Source: Chrysoperla carnea (taxonomy: Eukaryota; Arthropoda; Insecta; Neuroptera; Chrysopidae). From it: a stretch of DNA of 64,000 bases. A program made the position numbers and the translations under genes. Positions 44,302 to 55,559 of this stretch are shown here, one piece after another. Where the stretch lies: assembly GCF_905475395.1 (NCBI RefSeq), contig NC_058339.1, forward strand, positions 89,724,520 through 89,788,519. Direction: 5' to 3'. The notes beneath the pieces are model-generated. The model was not told the origin of the DNA, made no database searches, and was given only the letters and a program-made list of their open reading frames with translations. Each line of letters begins with the position of its first letter. Position 1 is the stretch's first letter.

Positions 44302-44690
44302 CTAAAAACTTAAAAATAATTTTTAATAACAAAGAGTTTATATTACCTTAGCAGAAGGTTATACAATCAATCATAATTAATTACTTAAAAATAAAAATAT
44401 AATAAAATTTAAGTTACAAACAGAATTATTAAATTCAGAGTGAAAAGCGTGGGGTGCATTTCACTACATTTCCATAACTCTCCACTCATAGATAGTTGCC
44501 AATAGAATGATTGTATAACCTTTAATATGTCAAGCACCCCACGACTTTTCACTCTGAATTTAATAATTCTATTTGTAACTTAAATTTTATTATATTTTTA
44601 TTTTTAAGTAATTAATTATGATTGATTGTATAACCTTCTGCTACGGTAATATAAACTCTTTGTTATTAAAAATTATTTTTAAGTTTTTAG
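44302..44690. repeat. Near-perfect long inverted repeat, ~155-bp arms
   Basis: Left arm 44302-44457 and right arm 44534-44690 are inverted copies that differ at only about four positions. Landmarks are 'gagtttatattacc', 'agcagaaggttatacaatca', 'attcagagtgaaaag' and 'cgtggggtgc'. The loop is 76 bases. Small open frames reported in the right arm (44618-44850) are by-products. High arm identity implies recent origin or active conversion. Confidence 0.85.
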
Positions 44691-45949
44691 AATCTAATAA
44701 CTTAGATTCTAAAATATTAAGGTTTTTTATTTTACCATTTTCGGATAATTTTTTTTGTGTTATTTGGCCCCGGATGAAATTTAAAAACATAAATCCTGCA
44801 TAAAAACACACTTTGGAATGCGACTTCCTTTTGCATGTTATGTCAGTCACATTTGAATTTCGTTAAATAAATCATATATAAGTTTTATGAGCACATTCTT
44901 TAGTAGCGAGGGATAAATTTAAAATCAACTTTTAGACTATACAAAAACTAAAACGGTTAAAATAATAGGATTCATAATATATTGCAAAATAAAACCCACT
45001 TTGGGTCAAATGTAGTCAGTCACATTTGGAATCACCCTTCTATTAAAAATTCATTTTGAGTGTATTGTAAAATTTCAATGTTCTACCCGATAAACAAGTA
45101 ACAAAGTATGAATACGAATGTCGTTTGAATTTGCATATGATTTAAACAACAATTGTTTGTAATTTGGGCAATTTTTACTTTCAAAAAAGCCAGAAAGAAG
45201 AACTTTTATTGTAACGTCACTCAAATAGGTAGTAAATTGAGTAACAATGTGATCAGAATTAAATATGTATGCCAGGCATTAGATCTTATTTTCGTAAAAC
45301 AAAATATATGGAACAAGAAATTACATCAAGTATATATCTTCGTCTGTCTATTGGACGGACAAATTTACAATGTTACCTCTGCCGTGAACTTAAATTACTT
45401 GGAAAAACTTTTATCGCACTAGGTATACTTATACTTGGTTATGTTATTGTGTGCCGACCGAATACGACTGTCGTCTGGTATGGTGTATCTACCATCGTCT
45501 TGAATTCGAATGTGAAATATACAAAATTACTACGTACCTCGAATCTGAGTGAGAAAAATGGTGTTGTTTGAATGTTTTTCTCTTCTGATTTCTTCTTTGG
45601 TACGTAACTAAAAATGTACGTACCTTGCTTTTGCAACAAAAAGGAGGAGAGCAAAACACGAATATTTTCCATTGAGGTGCGCAAATCAAAATTTCAATAA
45701 AAGACTTATTCTATCATCAAATTACTTACTGCTAATCTTGTCACTAACATTAACATTTTTCATATGTTTATTGAAGTTTTATCAGTACACTATGTATACT
45801 TTTTTTTTAGTTATCTTGCACCCGGTGGTTGCAACATTAAACGCTTTAAAATTTCATAAATAATATTTTTAGAAAAAAAAGTTTAGGGTAAAAATTTTCA
45901 TAAAGTTATAGATTTAAAAGTTAAGTTATTATTATTTTCTTGTTTAAAT

Positions 45950-46300
45950 AAATATTAGAAGAGATATCGCTCAAATAATCAATAAGAAAATCGGTATAGT
46001 CGGTCATAAACGGTTAATTACAAAAACAAATTGTTTACAAAAAAAATTAGGCAATTTAATTATCTACAATAAAGACTATCACCATTTTTGGTCTAAAGTG
46101 TACGCTTATGGAGATATAGCCTAAAACGATTTGCCTTAAAATAGATGCGCTTCCCCCTTCGCCTTTTTTTTGTAAGGATATGGTGCATTTACATTCAATA
46201 CGTGATACTGATCCTATTTATTTTATAAAATAACTCCTGTAATTTAGTGCATTATGGACAAGAATAACTAGCTTCTGTATAACCTGCTAAAATATTTTTA
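45950..46300 (-). repeat. Dispersed repeat F3
   Basis: Same orientation as 38035-38385: 'aaatattagaaga', 'gtcataaacggtta', 'atctacaataaagactat', 'tatggagatatagcctaaaa' and 'ctgtaatttagtgcattatg'. Confidence 0.6.
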
Positions 46301-46759
46301 ATTGAACTGATTAGGATAAAAATTTATTTTTGAACACATTCAATAAAATATAAAATGCGTGCGTGTGTATTTAAAGGATTTTAACAGATCCTTTATTTTT
46401 ATTTAAAATAATAAAAATAAAAATTATTATTTTCTGTGTGTTAATTAGTTTCATTATGTTTTATGTTATAACATTTTATATCTAAATACTACATGCATAC
46501 AATGTTATGAAAATTATTATATCCTTTTTATTTTTAAATGCTTTTTTTTTTTGTTCATCCCTTCTTCGCAGCTATACATGTATCTTTTTGTATATTGAGT
46601 GTTTTGCGTTATCTATTCACCACTTACTTAATATTCAAAATTTGTGAGAAAAACCATTGAAAATTTGGTATATTGGGAATCAAAGTTTACAAAGCTTATC
46701 ACGATTCTCTAACGAGAAAATATGGACTAGTATAGCTTGTGGGTTTTTGCCCAAGAGCT

Positions 46760-47090
46760 GTCCCTTGGCAAAATTGGCAAAAACGACAAAATGTTTTTGT
46801 CTCCAATTTCTTTAAAACTATGTACATAAGGTAATTTTGACCAAAAATTTACAAAAACCGCATTCATTTACAAATTTGACGAGTAGTTTCTGAGATATCG
46901 CATCAAATTGGATTGCATTGAAATTTCAGAAAAAACTCGCTCAAACGAAAAATGAACATGATTTTTGGGTCAAAATACTTTATAAATTGAGTTTTATCAA
47001 ATTCCAAAGCGAAAGCTTTGTGTGATTTTTTCGATATTTTTCAAAGGGAACATTCCCTTAAAAAAATTGGCAAAAAACGGCAAAACTTTT
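46760..47090. repeat. Diverged single unit related to the 306-bp satellite
   Basis: Has the satellite order with many changes: 'ttgtctccaatttc', 'aaggtaattttgacc', 'gagtagtttctgagatatcg', 'tttttgggtcaaaata', 'ttgagttttatcaaattcc' and 'tcgatatttttcaaaggg'. It too is two inverted arms around a centre near 46910. A lone copy 20 kb away suggests the array grew from a dispersed palindromic element. Confidence 0.6.
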
Positions 47091-47158
47091 TTCTTTCAAA
47101 GTTCTTAATTAATTTGAAACTTTCAATATTTCATTATAATAAATATTTTATGTTTTAA

Positions 47159-47398
47159 GTGAGAATGGAGCGTTGGTTTCTGAAACACCCGGAATATTAT
47201 GCATACTTTCTGCAAGTTAAAATGTTAGACGTACGAAGTTTTATTATACAAGAAAGTAGTTCAATTAAAAAGGTTAAACGCAGATTTTCATCGAATGTAG
47301 ATATAATTGATAGAGAAAAAAACTCATATTTTGGTATCAATTTACCACATTTTCTGTATACAAAGTTTGGATACACGCAGACATTCTTTTCTTTTTAA
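47159..47398 (+). other. Orphan open frame, weak
   Basis: From ATG 47165 the frame encodes 77 residues (start MERWFLKHPEYYAYFLQV). No signal peptide, domain or splice pattern was recognised, and frames of this length are common by chance here. Confidence 0.12.
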
Positions 47399-48560
47399 AT
47401 ACAAGAAACTTTTATTGAAATTACAAATTACAATACGAAACGTCATATTTAATTGTTGCATTTGTTTTTTGGCTGTACCACCCAACTAGCAAAGAAATCA
47501 TAACGTGCGATAAAGATCATAGTTCCAAAAAAAAGCCAATTAATTATAACAGCATTCAATAAATTTTGTGTAAAACTTGTTGACACGTTTTTTAGTGTAT
47601 TTTATTATATTTCAAGCCAATTTATTTTGCGCACCGCATTTACTATAAAGTGTTCCAAACTCATACTCGCTTAAAAAATTGAACACATATAATATTCGAT
47701 AATAGATAAACACATAACAAGCAAACGAAGGTAAACGATGCTTTATATTGAACGTGGCATTTGGATGGCGTTAAAAAAAGAGAATGGTTTACATTTTTAG
47801 AGCTCTATTAGCTAAAGCTTCATCAACTCTTGTTAGCTAAACATTAATGTGTGTTCAGTTTGGAAACATTCAATCACTACGTACTCTACATATATAATAA
47901 AAATATTATTAAACATTATTCGTTGTGTGCGTAGTCATGGTAGGGACAATAAAATCGATGCCAGCGCTTTAAGTGAAAAATTTTGGAGTTAAAGGGGGCT
48001 GTTATGACTAATTTGCAATTCTTTACATATTAATGTAATAGAAATGTCAAATTAAAATTATTGAAAAACACGAATTAATTAAACTTAATGCATTAAAAAT
48101 TGTGAAAATAAGAAATCAAATTGAACAAATATTATTTTTCAAATGTAAATTATCATAATTATTTATTTAAATTTGTGAGACAAGAATATTAAATTTTAAA
48201 CGTAAGTCTTAAATGCAATCCATACAATTATATATGCAACCATACAATTCTATAATTAAAGTAGTGTATCGTTACCATGGAAACGAAACTCACGCACGGA
48301 GCGAATAGGTACCCATACATTTGAACTAAGATAGTTGCGATTGAAGGTTTTAAATATCTTAAAAATGTACATTTGATCATGAATTTACAAAAAAATCGCG
48401 TTAATCCAATAAAATCAATAGTCTGAGGAATTATTTTCCAGTAAGCTGGAAATTGTGGAAATACTTTTTTTAATCCTAAATGCGTGTAATCCGAGTTTGC
48501 GTAATCTCTGGAAGTGTGCAGAACTTTTAGGAATAACCGCGAAATTTTTGCTCTTTTATA

Positions 48561-49115
48561 TCGTACCCAGGACGTCAAAAGTGAGGTTCGTAACTGAGCA
48601 ACAAAGCTCAATTTGATCTTGGATTCCATCTTGTAAACCGTAAAAAATAGAACAAAAGTTTAACGTTAAAAAAAGTTCCATATAAAAAAATAAACAACTT
48701 TTGTTTGAAACATTTTTTTGTAAATATCACTGTTTATCCGTGAGGGCACAAAATAGGTTAGCAAATTATAGTTTGTATTATATGGGAATATTAGTTTTGC
48801 GTGTGTGACATCACAGTCGTGTTATACAGGCTCTCTTTTTTAAGTTGGCATACGCTTGAAGATTGATAAATAAATTTCATAGAGGAAAATGTTTCAAACG
48901 AAAAATGTTAGTTTCAAAGGCACACATCTTATAAAACCTCACTCTGATTCATACCTGACAAACATTTGATAAGCGCTCTAAATTAGAAAGTTGTTCTCTA
49001 TAAATACTCAAACATTTTCTGTTTGAAACATTTTGTTTGTAAACCGAATAGTTTAAAACTGTCTATACTTGGCATTTCAATAATTAACTCATTCGATTGT
49101 TCGGTTTCACTTGTT
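48561..49115 (+). repeat. Dispersed repeat F1, 5' truncated
   Basis: 'tcgtacccaggacgtcaaaa', 'ccatcttgtaaaccgt', 'aacaaaagttt', 'tttgtttgaaacatttttt', 'cgtgagggca' and an end 'tcaataattaactcattcg' match F1. The middle (48840-49030) is rearranged. Confidence 0.55.
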
Positions 49116-49444
49116 CCTGTTAAAAATCATATATCCTGTATAATAACATTTTTAGTATGGCTGTATTGTTATGAGTTTATGTATATATTACGTACAATCT
49201 ATTTAACACAGGATCAGTGATCAGCGATCACATTCACATCTATAGGTACCTTTTTATTCTATTTGAACTGTTAGCTTGTTGTCGATACTCAATAAACATA
49301 TCGATAACTCATTTTCAAATAATGCTATATACGATTTGGTTGAGTATATACCGAATATTGACGTTTAAACGACTTTCCGTTAAGAATGTCCAAAATTTAA
49401 ACTTAAACAAAACTTCGTATACAATTTTTTTTGTTTTAGTGAGT

Positions 49445-50049
49445 ACTAGCTGTTAAACCCGCTTCGCTGGGTTGTTTTTGCACATTTAAATATCAAAATT
49501 GTTAAATGAAAGACTTTTTTTTTAATTCTCTCTGTGTGTACGGAACAGTAAGATTTTTTTGGCCGATCCCAATATTATGTCTACACTCTCTGTGTGTACG
49601 GAAAAGTAAGGGAAAGATCGATAGAAACCCATGGAACATTCCAGAATATTCGAGAAAGTTCTAGAAAATTCGATAGAAATCCATAGAACATTCCAGAATG
49701 TTCGAGAAAATTCGATAGAAATCCATAGAACATTCCAGAATGTTCGAGAAAATTCTAGAAAATTCGACAGAAACCCATGGAACATTCCAGATTGTTCGAG
49801 AAAGTTTGATAAAATTCAATAAAAATCCATACAACATTGTACTATTGACAGTGGGGCCTATTGTACTATTAGAACTATTTTTTTAATCTATTTTCTATGA
49901 ATTCCTAGATCATTTTTAATTCCACCCCCACCAAACTCCCTTATTCACAATGGGAGCCTAAGGGCTACCCAATGACATAATCCCCTACCGAAGGTCAATG
50001 GTTAGTTTTAGGGAAAATCAAACAAACACTCTCTTTTTATATATATAGA
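49445..50049 (-). mobile_element. Helitron-like non-autonomous element carrying heat-shock elements
   Basis: The plus-strand left end is ACTAGCTGTTAAACCCGCTT followed by CGCTGGG; reversed, this is the AAGCGGG...CTAGT terminus also seen at 20622, 59641 and 62157. The other end is 'tttttatatatatagat' near 50049. Inside are two copies of 'ctctctgtgtgtacgga' (49529, 49587) and the tandem heat-shock array. There is no RepHel gene, so it is non-autonomous. Confidence 0.5.
49633..49808. promoter_or_regulatory. Tandem array of heat-shock elements (HSF sites)
   Basis: Contiguous alternating 5-base units nGAAn and nTTCn occur in four blocks: eight perfect units at 49633-49672, six at 49685-49714, eight at 49727-49766, and a decayed block of six (four perfect) at 49779-49808. 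Three such units make a full HSF trimer site, so the first three blocks are stronger than typical natural promoters. Blocks are separated by 12-base spacers of the type ATAGAAATCCAT. HSF binding is established for this motif; activity here is inferred. Confidence 0.75.
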
Positions 50050-50570
50050 TATTTCACATTATTTTGTGAGATATACATAAAAAACTAGCTAAAGCCGACA
50101 ATTATCCCAATTTTAATTACATTAAGTTGCGCACATAAGCTGTGATGGCCATTTAACTGATAGGATATAGTATTCGTTCTCATATACAATTTATAAAACT
50201 TTTATAATTTAAGTATAAATTTCGGACACTCTTAATGGAAAACTTTTACGTTTTATACAAGTACGATTTTTATATTGTCAATGTTTTTATTATTTTTTAT
50301 TATGGTATCTATGTGTGTTTATTCTCAGTTTTTGTGCACCATTTTTCCCGTTGATTATATTTTCAATTTTTCGATTCGAACCCATATACATTCGTACATG
50401 ATGAAGGTACCAATTTTTTATTTGATTTTTATCGCGTTATACAAAATGGTAAATAAAAATCAAAATGAAGCATGACAATTGACTTTAGCTAATTATAATT
50501 ATTACACTAGTTTAAAAAATGGGAAACTTTATTCTGAAAGCATTCATCAACACAAAAATTTGAAATAATT

Positions 50571-50780
50571 TTTATACCATGCATATATGTAATATGCAAG
50601 GTATACTAAGTTTAGTCCCTAGTTTGTAACGCTTAAAAATATTAATTTTAGGAACAAAATTTTGGTATAGGTGTTTATAAAATCACCTAATTAGTCCATT
50701 TTTGGTTGTCTGTCCGTCTGTCTGCCAACACGATAAATCAAAGACGAAAAAAGATATAAAGCTACATTTGCATTTCAACA
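50571..50780 (+). repeat. F1 repeat truncated next to tRNA-Gly
   Basis: Starts TTTATACCATGCATATATG and keeps 'aagtttagtccctagtttg' and 'aatcacctaattagtcc' up to 'gaaaaaagatataaagctac'. It stops within about 10 bases of the tRNA start. Confidence 0.6.
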
Positions 50781-50787
50781 CAAAAGA

Positions 50788-50858
50788 GCATCGTTGGTTC
50801 AGTGGTAGAATGCTCGCCTGCCACGCGGGCAGCCCGGGTTCGATTCCCGGACGATGAA
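50788..50858 (+). tRNA. tRNA-Gly (anticodon GCC)
   Basis: 71 bases fold as a standard cloverleaf: D arm GTTC-AGTGGTA-GAAT, anticodon stem CTCGC/GCGGG with loop CTGCCAC (anticodon at 50820-50822), T arm CCGGG-TTCGATT-CCCGG. A box and B box are canonical. The sequence equals the usual insect tRNA-Gly(GCC) except at the last acceptor base: position 72 is A instead of C, so G1 faces A72. It is followed by an eight-T terminator. It is probably transcribed; whether the mismatch harms 5' processing or charging cannot be told. Confidence 0.9.
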
Positions 50859-50862
50859 TTAA

Positions 50863-50870
50863 TTTTTTTT
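50863..50870 (+). terminator. RNA polymerase III terminator (T8)
   Basis: Run of eight T on the coding strand four bases after the tRNA discriminator base. Confidence 0.85.
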
Positions 50871-50879
50871 AAATGGATT

Positions 50880-52090
50880 TCCAATCTTTGGAGAAACTTA
50901 TGGTCAGCGCTAAAGGCGGAATCATTTTATCAATGGGCGGAATTTCCAATAATAATATGTGGGTTCTTCGATAGATAGAGGGAGTGGCTTGTTCGACCAT
51001 GAGACGTACCCAACTCTTGACTATCCAGCCCGGTTTTCTGAATCAGATAGCGTAGTTTATCTTCCTCTGTAAGATTATTTAAGTTGGAAAAAAATTTCTT
51101 GTTCTTAAATTTTGTTTGTTTTTGTTCTGTTCTTAAAAGTTGAATATTATAACTACCTGATAATTGAAAGTTTATAAAAAAAGTAAACTTAATAGTTTTT
51201 CATTTCTCGAATGTGGGACATAAAATATCATAGGTTGTGATTTTCGTAATTTAAAATAAAAAATAAATGTCCCATATTTAGTATAAAATGAAAGCAAACT
51301 TCGAACAGGCTGAAAAAATAATAAAGAGACTGTAAAAAATTCGATAATCGTTCATTTTACTTTACAAATACTCCTCTTTTTCTCTTCTAAAATTTTGAAA
51401 AACAAAATTTTCATTCTTTGTTTTCCACGATTCGAACTGTTATTACCTTCTAAGGCCAACTTCAGTTACAAAAAGAAGAGTTAAAAATATGCAAGCATCT
51501 TAGGCCTCATTGTCATGCATCTGTAAAGTATGTGCAATTTTCTGTTTGGTAGCAAAGTATTGAATAATAAATTAGTTAATTAAGAGTGCGAGTTAAAGTA
51601 TGGTGACAATATATCTTTTGTCTGCCCCCTTAAAACTCTTCCTTGGGAGAAAAAACCATTGTCAACTAACCCTGAATTACCATATTATTATAACACACAT
51701 AATAAAAAACAAAGCCCTTATACACACATTCTCGACTATATATTTTTGAAAGGTTTTTTGAACGGGGTACTCACTACTACGTTATTTAACGAAGAGCGTT
51801 ACACATTGTGTTCATGCATTGAAACGTTTTTCAATGTTTTTACTTCCTTGTACAAGGTGAAAGAAGTATTAAAATAAAATACGTACACATGTATATCTTG
51901 GATAACCAAAACTCATTATTATCCGTAGAATGTGGAAATTTTGTATCTTAGAGCAGGCGCTAGATAGAGTTGACTGTGAAAAATAGAGGACACAGAAACA
52001 GTCATTTGTCAATTTTTTCGCCAAACAAAGCTACCCGAGGTTTTAAGGGTAATTTTACCTCAAAACGGTTGTTGTTGTTTTTTCTTAAAT
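50880..52090. other. Intergenic stretch without recognised gene
   Basis: No gene or clear repeat seen. The first 190 bases after the tRNA are less AT-rich than the rest but show no long frame. Confidence 0.35.
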
Positions 52091-52096
52091 TCACCG

Positions 52097-52363
52097 TGGG
52101 GTGTTTAATCGCTATTTATGTGTGTCTGTCTGTCAGTGGCATCGTAGCGCCTAAGCGTATAAATCCATTTTGATTTTTTTTGTTTCGTTTGAAAGGTAAT
52201 TTAATGAAGAGCGTTCCTAGCTATGTTTTAAATGCTAATTTATTGTTGCGTACCGGGAAAAACTAAAAAAGTAGACGACGATCCTCAAAATCGGTTCAGT
52301 TTAAAGAAGCCTCTGAGAAAAAATTTCTTGAGGGTTATTTAAATTTTATAAATTTCATTTGCG
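52097..52363 (+). repeat. Dispersed repeat F2
   Basis: Contains a TGTGTCTGTCTGTC run, 'agtggcatcgtagcgccta', 'gtttgaaaggtaatttaatg', 'gacgatcctcaaaatcgg' and 'gagggttatttaaatttt'. Confidence 0.6.
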
Positions 52364-52748
52364 AAACCATTTCGACCAATGATTAAGCGTACCTAGAAGT
52401 CATACGGAGTTCATATTATATTTTAACATTATAGTTTTATTTATAGTACGACTTTGTTTGACTCTGACTCATATGTGAATGTAGATGGACTCATTCACTG
52501 ATATAAAACTATTATCGAATACATTTATTATCGATATAAATTGTATTATAAACACCGCCTTTTTCATGTTAACGTTATAAAAATGTTTGTTAACTATATA
52601 TACAAAATGTATGTATATGTGTGTAGGTATACGAAAAGCTCATTGAAAAAGATACCTTTTTGTGGAACCAAACATTCTATGTTCGTTTATTGTAAAAATG
52701 TGAACAAAGCTTTAATTTTTATGCGCTAGCAAAATAAAATTTATTATT

Positions 52749-53386
52749 ATACCATGTATATATGAAATATACATAGTATATTAAGTTTCGTCCCAAGTTT
52801 GTAACGCTTAAAAATAATGATGCTAGGAAAAAATTTTTGGTATAGGTGTTCATAGAATCACCTAGTTAATCCATTTCCGGTTGTCCGTCCGCCCGTCTGT
52901 GGACACGATAACTCAAAAACGAAAAAAGATATCGATCTGAAATTTTTACAGCGTACTCAGGACGTAAAAAGTCAGGTCAAGTTCGTAAATAAGCATCATA
53001 GGTCAATTGGGTCTTGGGTCCGTAGGACCCATCTTGTAAACCGTTAGAGATAGAACAAAAGTTTAAATGTAAAAAATGTTGCTTATAGAAAAATAAGCAA
53101 CTTTTGTTTGAAACATTTTTTTGTAAACATCACTGTTTACCCACGAGGGCGTTAATTAGGTGCAAATTTTATAGTATGTATTAATATAGGAATATCAAAG
53201 TGAATATCTTTTGTTATTTACGTGACGTCAAAAAAACAAACTATTGCGCATCAACACTTGCGCATTATATGAGAATATCAGTTAAATATGTCAGATATGT
53301 ATGTATGTGAAATGTGACAGAGTTATCAACACTGCCTATACATGGTATTTCAACAATTAACTTAGTCAATTGTTTGTTTTCACTTG

Positions 53387-53388
<2 letters not shown>
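52749..53388 (+). repeat. Dispersed repeat F1, most complete copy
   Basis: About 640 bases. Opens ATACCATGTATATATGAAAT; then 'taagtttcgtcccaagtttg', 'gtccgcccgtctgtg', 'acgataactcaaaaac', 'gtcttgggtccgtaggaccc', 'cttttgtttgaaacatttt' and 'cccacgagggcg'. It ends CATGGTATTTCAACAATTAA with 'tgtttgttttcacttgtt'. The CATGGTAT near the end is an inverted copy of the opening, so the ends are short inverted repeats. No coding frame. Confidence 0.7.

Positions 53389-53417
<29 letters not shown>
53388..53417. repeat. (TA)n microsatellite
   Basis: Thirty bases of uninterrupted alternating TA directly after the F1 end. Confidence 0.95.
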
Positions 53418-53422
<5 letters not shown>

Positions 53423-53519
53423 CCAAGTAATCATTGACATGCGAATAGCCTTCATCAACCAGTGCTAAAATAAAAGTGAAGGAGCTTACCGTATGAACTA
53501 ACCAACCTAACCGATATCG

Positions 53520-53890
53520 AGCTGATAAATTTAGTTATTAAGATAAATCTGCATTGGTTTTCCAAATATCGAAAGCTAAATAATTAGCGAAAATTTTGAA
53601 TTTTCGATGTTTTCAAAACTACTCCAGATATCGAAAAATTTTATTCTTACTTTCCGTCTTATATTGCCAGCTTCTAACATAATTCACCATCAAAGTTGAC
53701 GAAATATATATTTTTTAATTTGTGTCCCCACTACCCTGCCCATACATCCGTTAATTAGTCTGGCACCACAGATTTTTTTTGATTTCAATAATTTATCAAG
53801 GTTTTAACTTTAATTTAAATTTTTATTTTTTAATTTCGAAGGACTACCTTACTCGTACATCCTTAATCGTAATTAGGAAGCATTATTCAA
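53520..53890 (+). repeat. Dispersed repeat F5
   Basis: Shares 'tccaaatatcgaaagct', 'aactactccagatatcg', 'aattcaccatcaaagttga' and 'gtccccactaccctgc' with 16440-16885. Confidence 0.5.
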
Positions 53891-53894
53891 GGTC

Positions 53895-55110
53895 AATCAA
53901 ACCTTCCGTGCCACCGATTAAAAAAGTTGTAAATTATAAAAATCGCGTTTAACCCGTCAGAACTCACGTTATGAGAATTTTGCTTCACTAAAGTATACTT
54001 CAGAAATTGTGAGAATTTCTTTCACCACGTGAGTAAAGCTGTAAGCAAAAAAATAGTAACTTCGCTAATTTTCGGGATTGTTCGTGCCCTTTCGTTAGTT
54101 TAATATAAGTTAACAAAACTTATGATATAAAAATGGTGAAATTAGTTAAAATAAATTTTTATTTCTCTTATTTTCACATCAAGCATATTATTTGATGATT
54201 ATTATATTCGATAGGCTATCAAAATTTACATAACTTCGAATAATTTACTTTAAGATGAATCGAAAATTTTTTAATTTAAATCTAAATGGTTCGTTGGATA
54301 TTCAGCTATATTATACTGATAAATGTATGTCGAACACAAAGTTTTTTTTTGTGTCGAGGGAGTATTAGAAATCATAGTGAGAGCCGAATAAATTCTTTAA
54401 TCCTAGTTTATTTAATGTGACTGCATAAACTGCTAGTTAATACAGACTGTAACAATGTAAAAAAATATACAGACTGGGTGCTAGGCTTCAAAATCATGTC
54501 AAGTTCTTATTACTCAAAAATAATTACTTATACCTCCTTCACACTCTCGCGAAGATATGATGATGAAGATACAAAAATGTACTTGTACCCAAGACCGCCT
54601 ATGAGAACAGTGACAAAATTTGTTTAAATTGTTTACCAATTTCGAAGAAAACAACTTTTTAATATGATTCTTATTAATTTCCGTTATGATGAATTTCATA
54701 TGAACATATTTCTAGTTTTTACTAACAAAATTCTATTCCGAACATTTCAGAGGAGCCAACCTGTATAAGCTGTTACATATATGTAAAAATAAAGCTCGAA
54801 TATTTACAGATATTTAAATTTATGATTTATTAAAACAACACAAAGATAATAAAATTAATGGAAAAACATTCATTAGTTTTGATAGCTTTTGAATAAAAAA
54901 AAAAAAAATACAAAAATAAATAAATATACAAACATGAATTTATTTTTATAAATGACTTGAAAATAGCTTTAAATTTGAATTAATTGTATTGGAAATATTT
55001 ATGTATGTACGACTATATACGGTATGCTGAATTAATTTATATTGGAGATATTTGTTAATATAATTTATATTTTATTCATTTATTCAAGGTAATTAAGACA
55101 TTATTTTATT
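53895..55110. other. Intergenic stretch without recognised gene
   Basis: AT-rich; no gene, RNA or dispersed repeat recognised. Confidence 0.35.
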
Positions 55111-55116
55111 GTTTTA

Positions 55117-55542
55117 TACCATGTATATATGTAATATATATCAACGTATACAAAGTTTAGTCCCAATTTCCGGTTGTCCGCCCAACCGTTTGTCCGTCTG
55201 TGAACACGATGACTCAAGAACGAAAAAATATATCAAGCTCAAATTTTTATAATGTACTCAGAAGGAACTCAAGGGAACGGCCGAGTTCGAAAATGAGCAA
55301 CATAGGTCAATTGGGTCTTGGATCCGTTAGACCCACCTTGTAAACCGTTTAAAACAAAATTTTGTAGAAACTGTTCCTTATAAAAAAAATAAACCAACTT
55401 TTGTTTGAAACATTTTTACGTAAACATTACTGTGAAAAACGCAAATTACTCGCAAATTGCATAGTATGTGTTATATGGGAATATCGATTATATACATGGT
55501 ATTTCAACAATTAACTCAGTCAATTGTTTGTTTTCACTTGTT
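55117..55542 (+). repeat. Dispersed repeat F1, internally shortened
   Basis: Opens 'ataccatgtatatatgta', keeps 'gactcaagaacgaaaaaa', 'ggtcaattgggtcttgga' and 'ttttgtttgaaacattttt', and ends 'aactcagtcaattgtttg'. The gap after 'caaagtttagtccc' removes about 90 bases. Confidence 0.65.
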
Positions 55543-55559
55543 TTTAAATAAATTACGAT

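Noticed and set aside
44618-44850. Short overlapping frames on both strands
   Set aside because: They lie partly in the right arm of the long inverted repeat and are by-products of it.
45153-45571. 89- and 100-codon plus-strand frames, one with a hydrophobic segment
   Set aside because: Two frames overlap out of phase and length is within chance expectation; a single hydrophobic stretch is not enough support.
48228-48629. 133-codon minus-strand frame
   Set aside because: Its N-terminal part is antisense to the F1 repeat that starts at 48561, and no protein family is recognised.
49522-49822. Open frames of 87 and 63 codons with repeated FSRTFWNVLWISIE-like or RTFQNVRENSIEIH-like units
   Set aside because: They are translations of the heat-shock-element tandem repeat, not a repeat protein gene.
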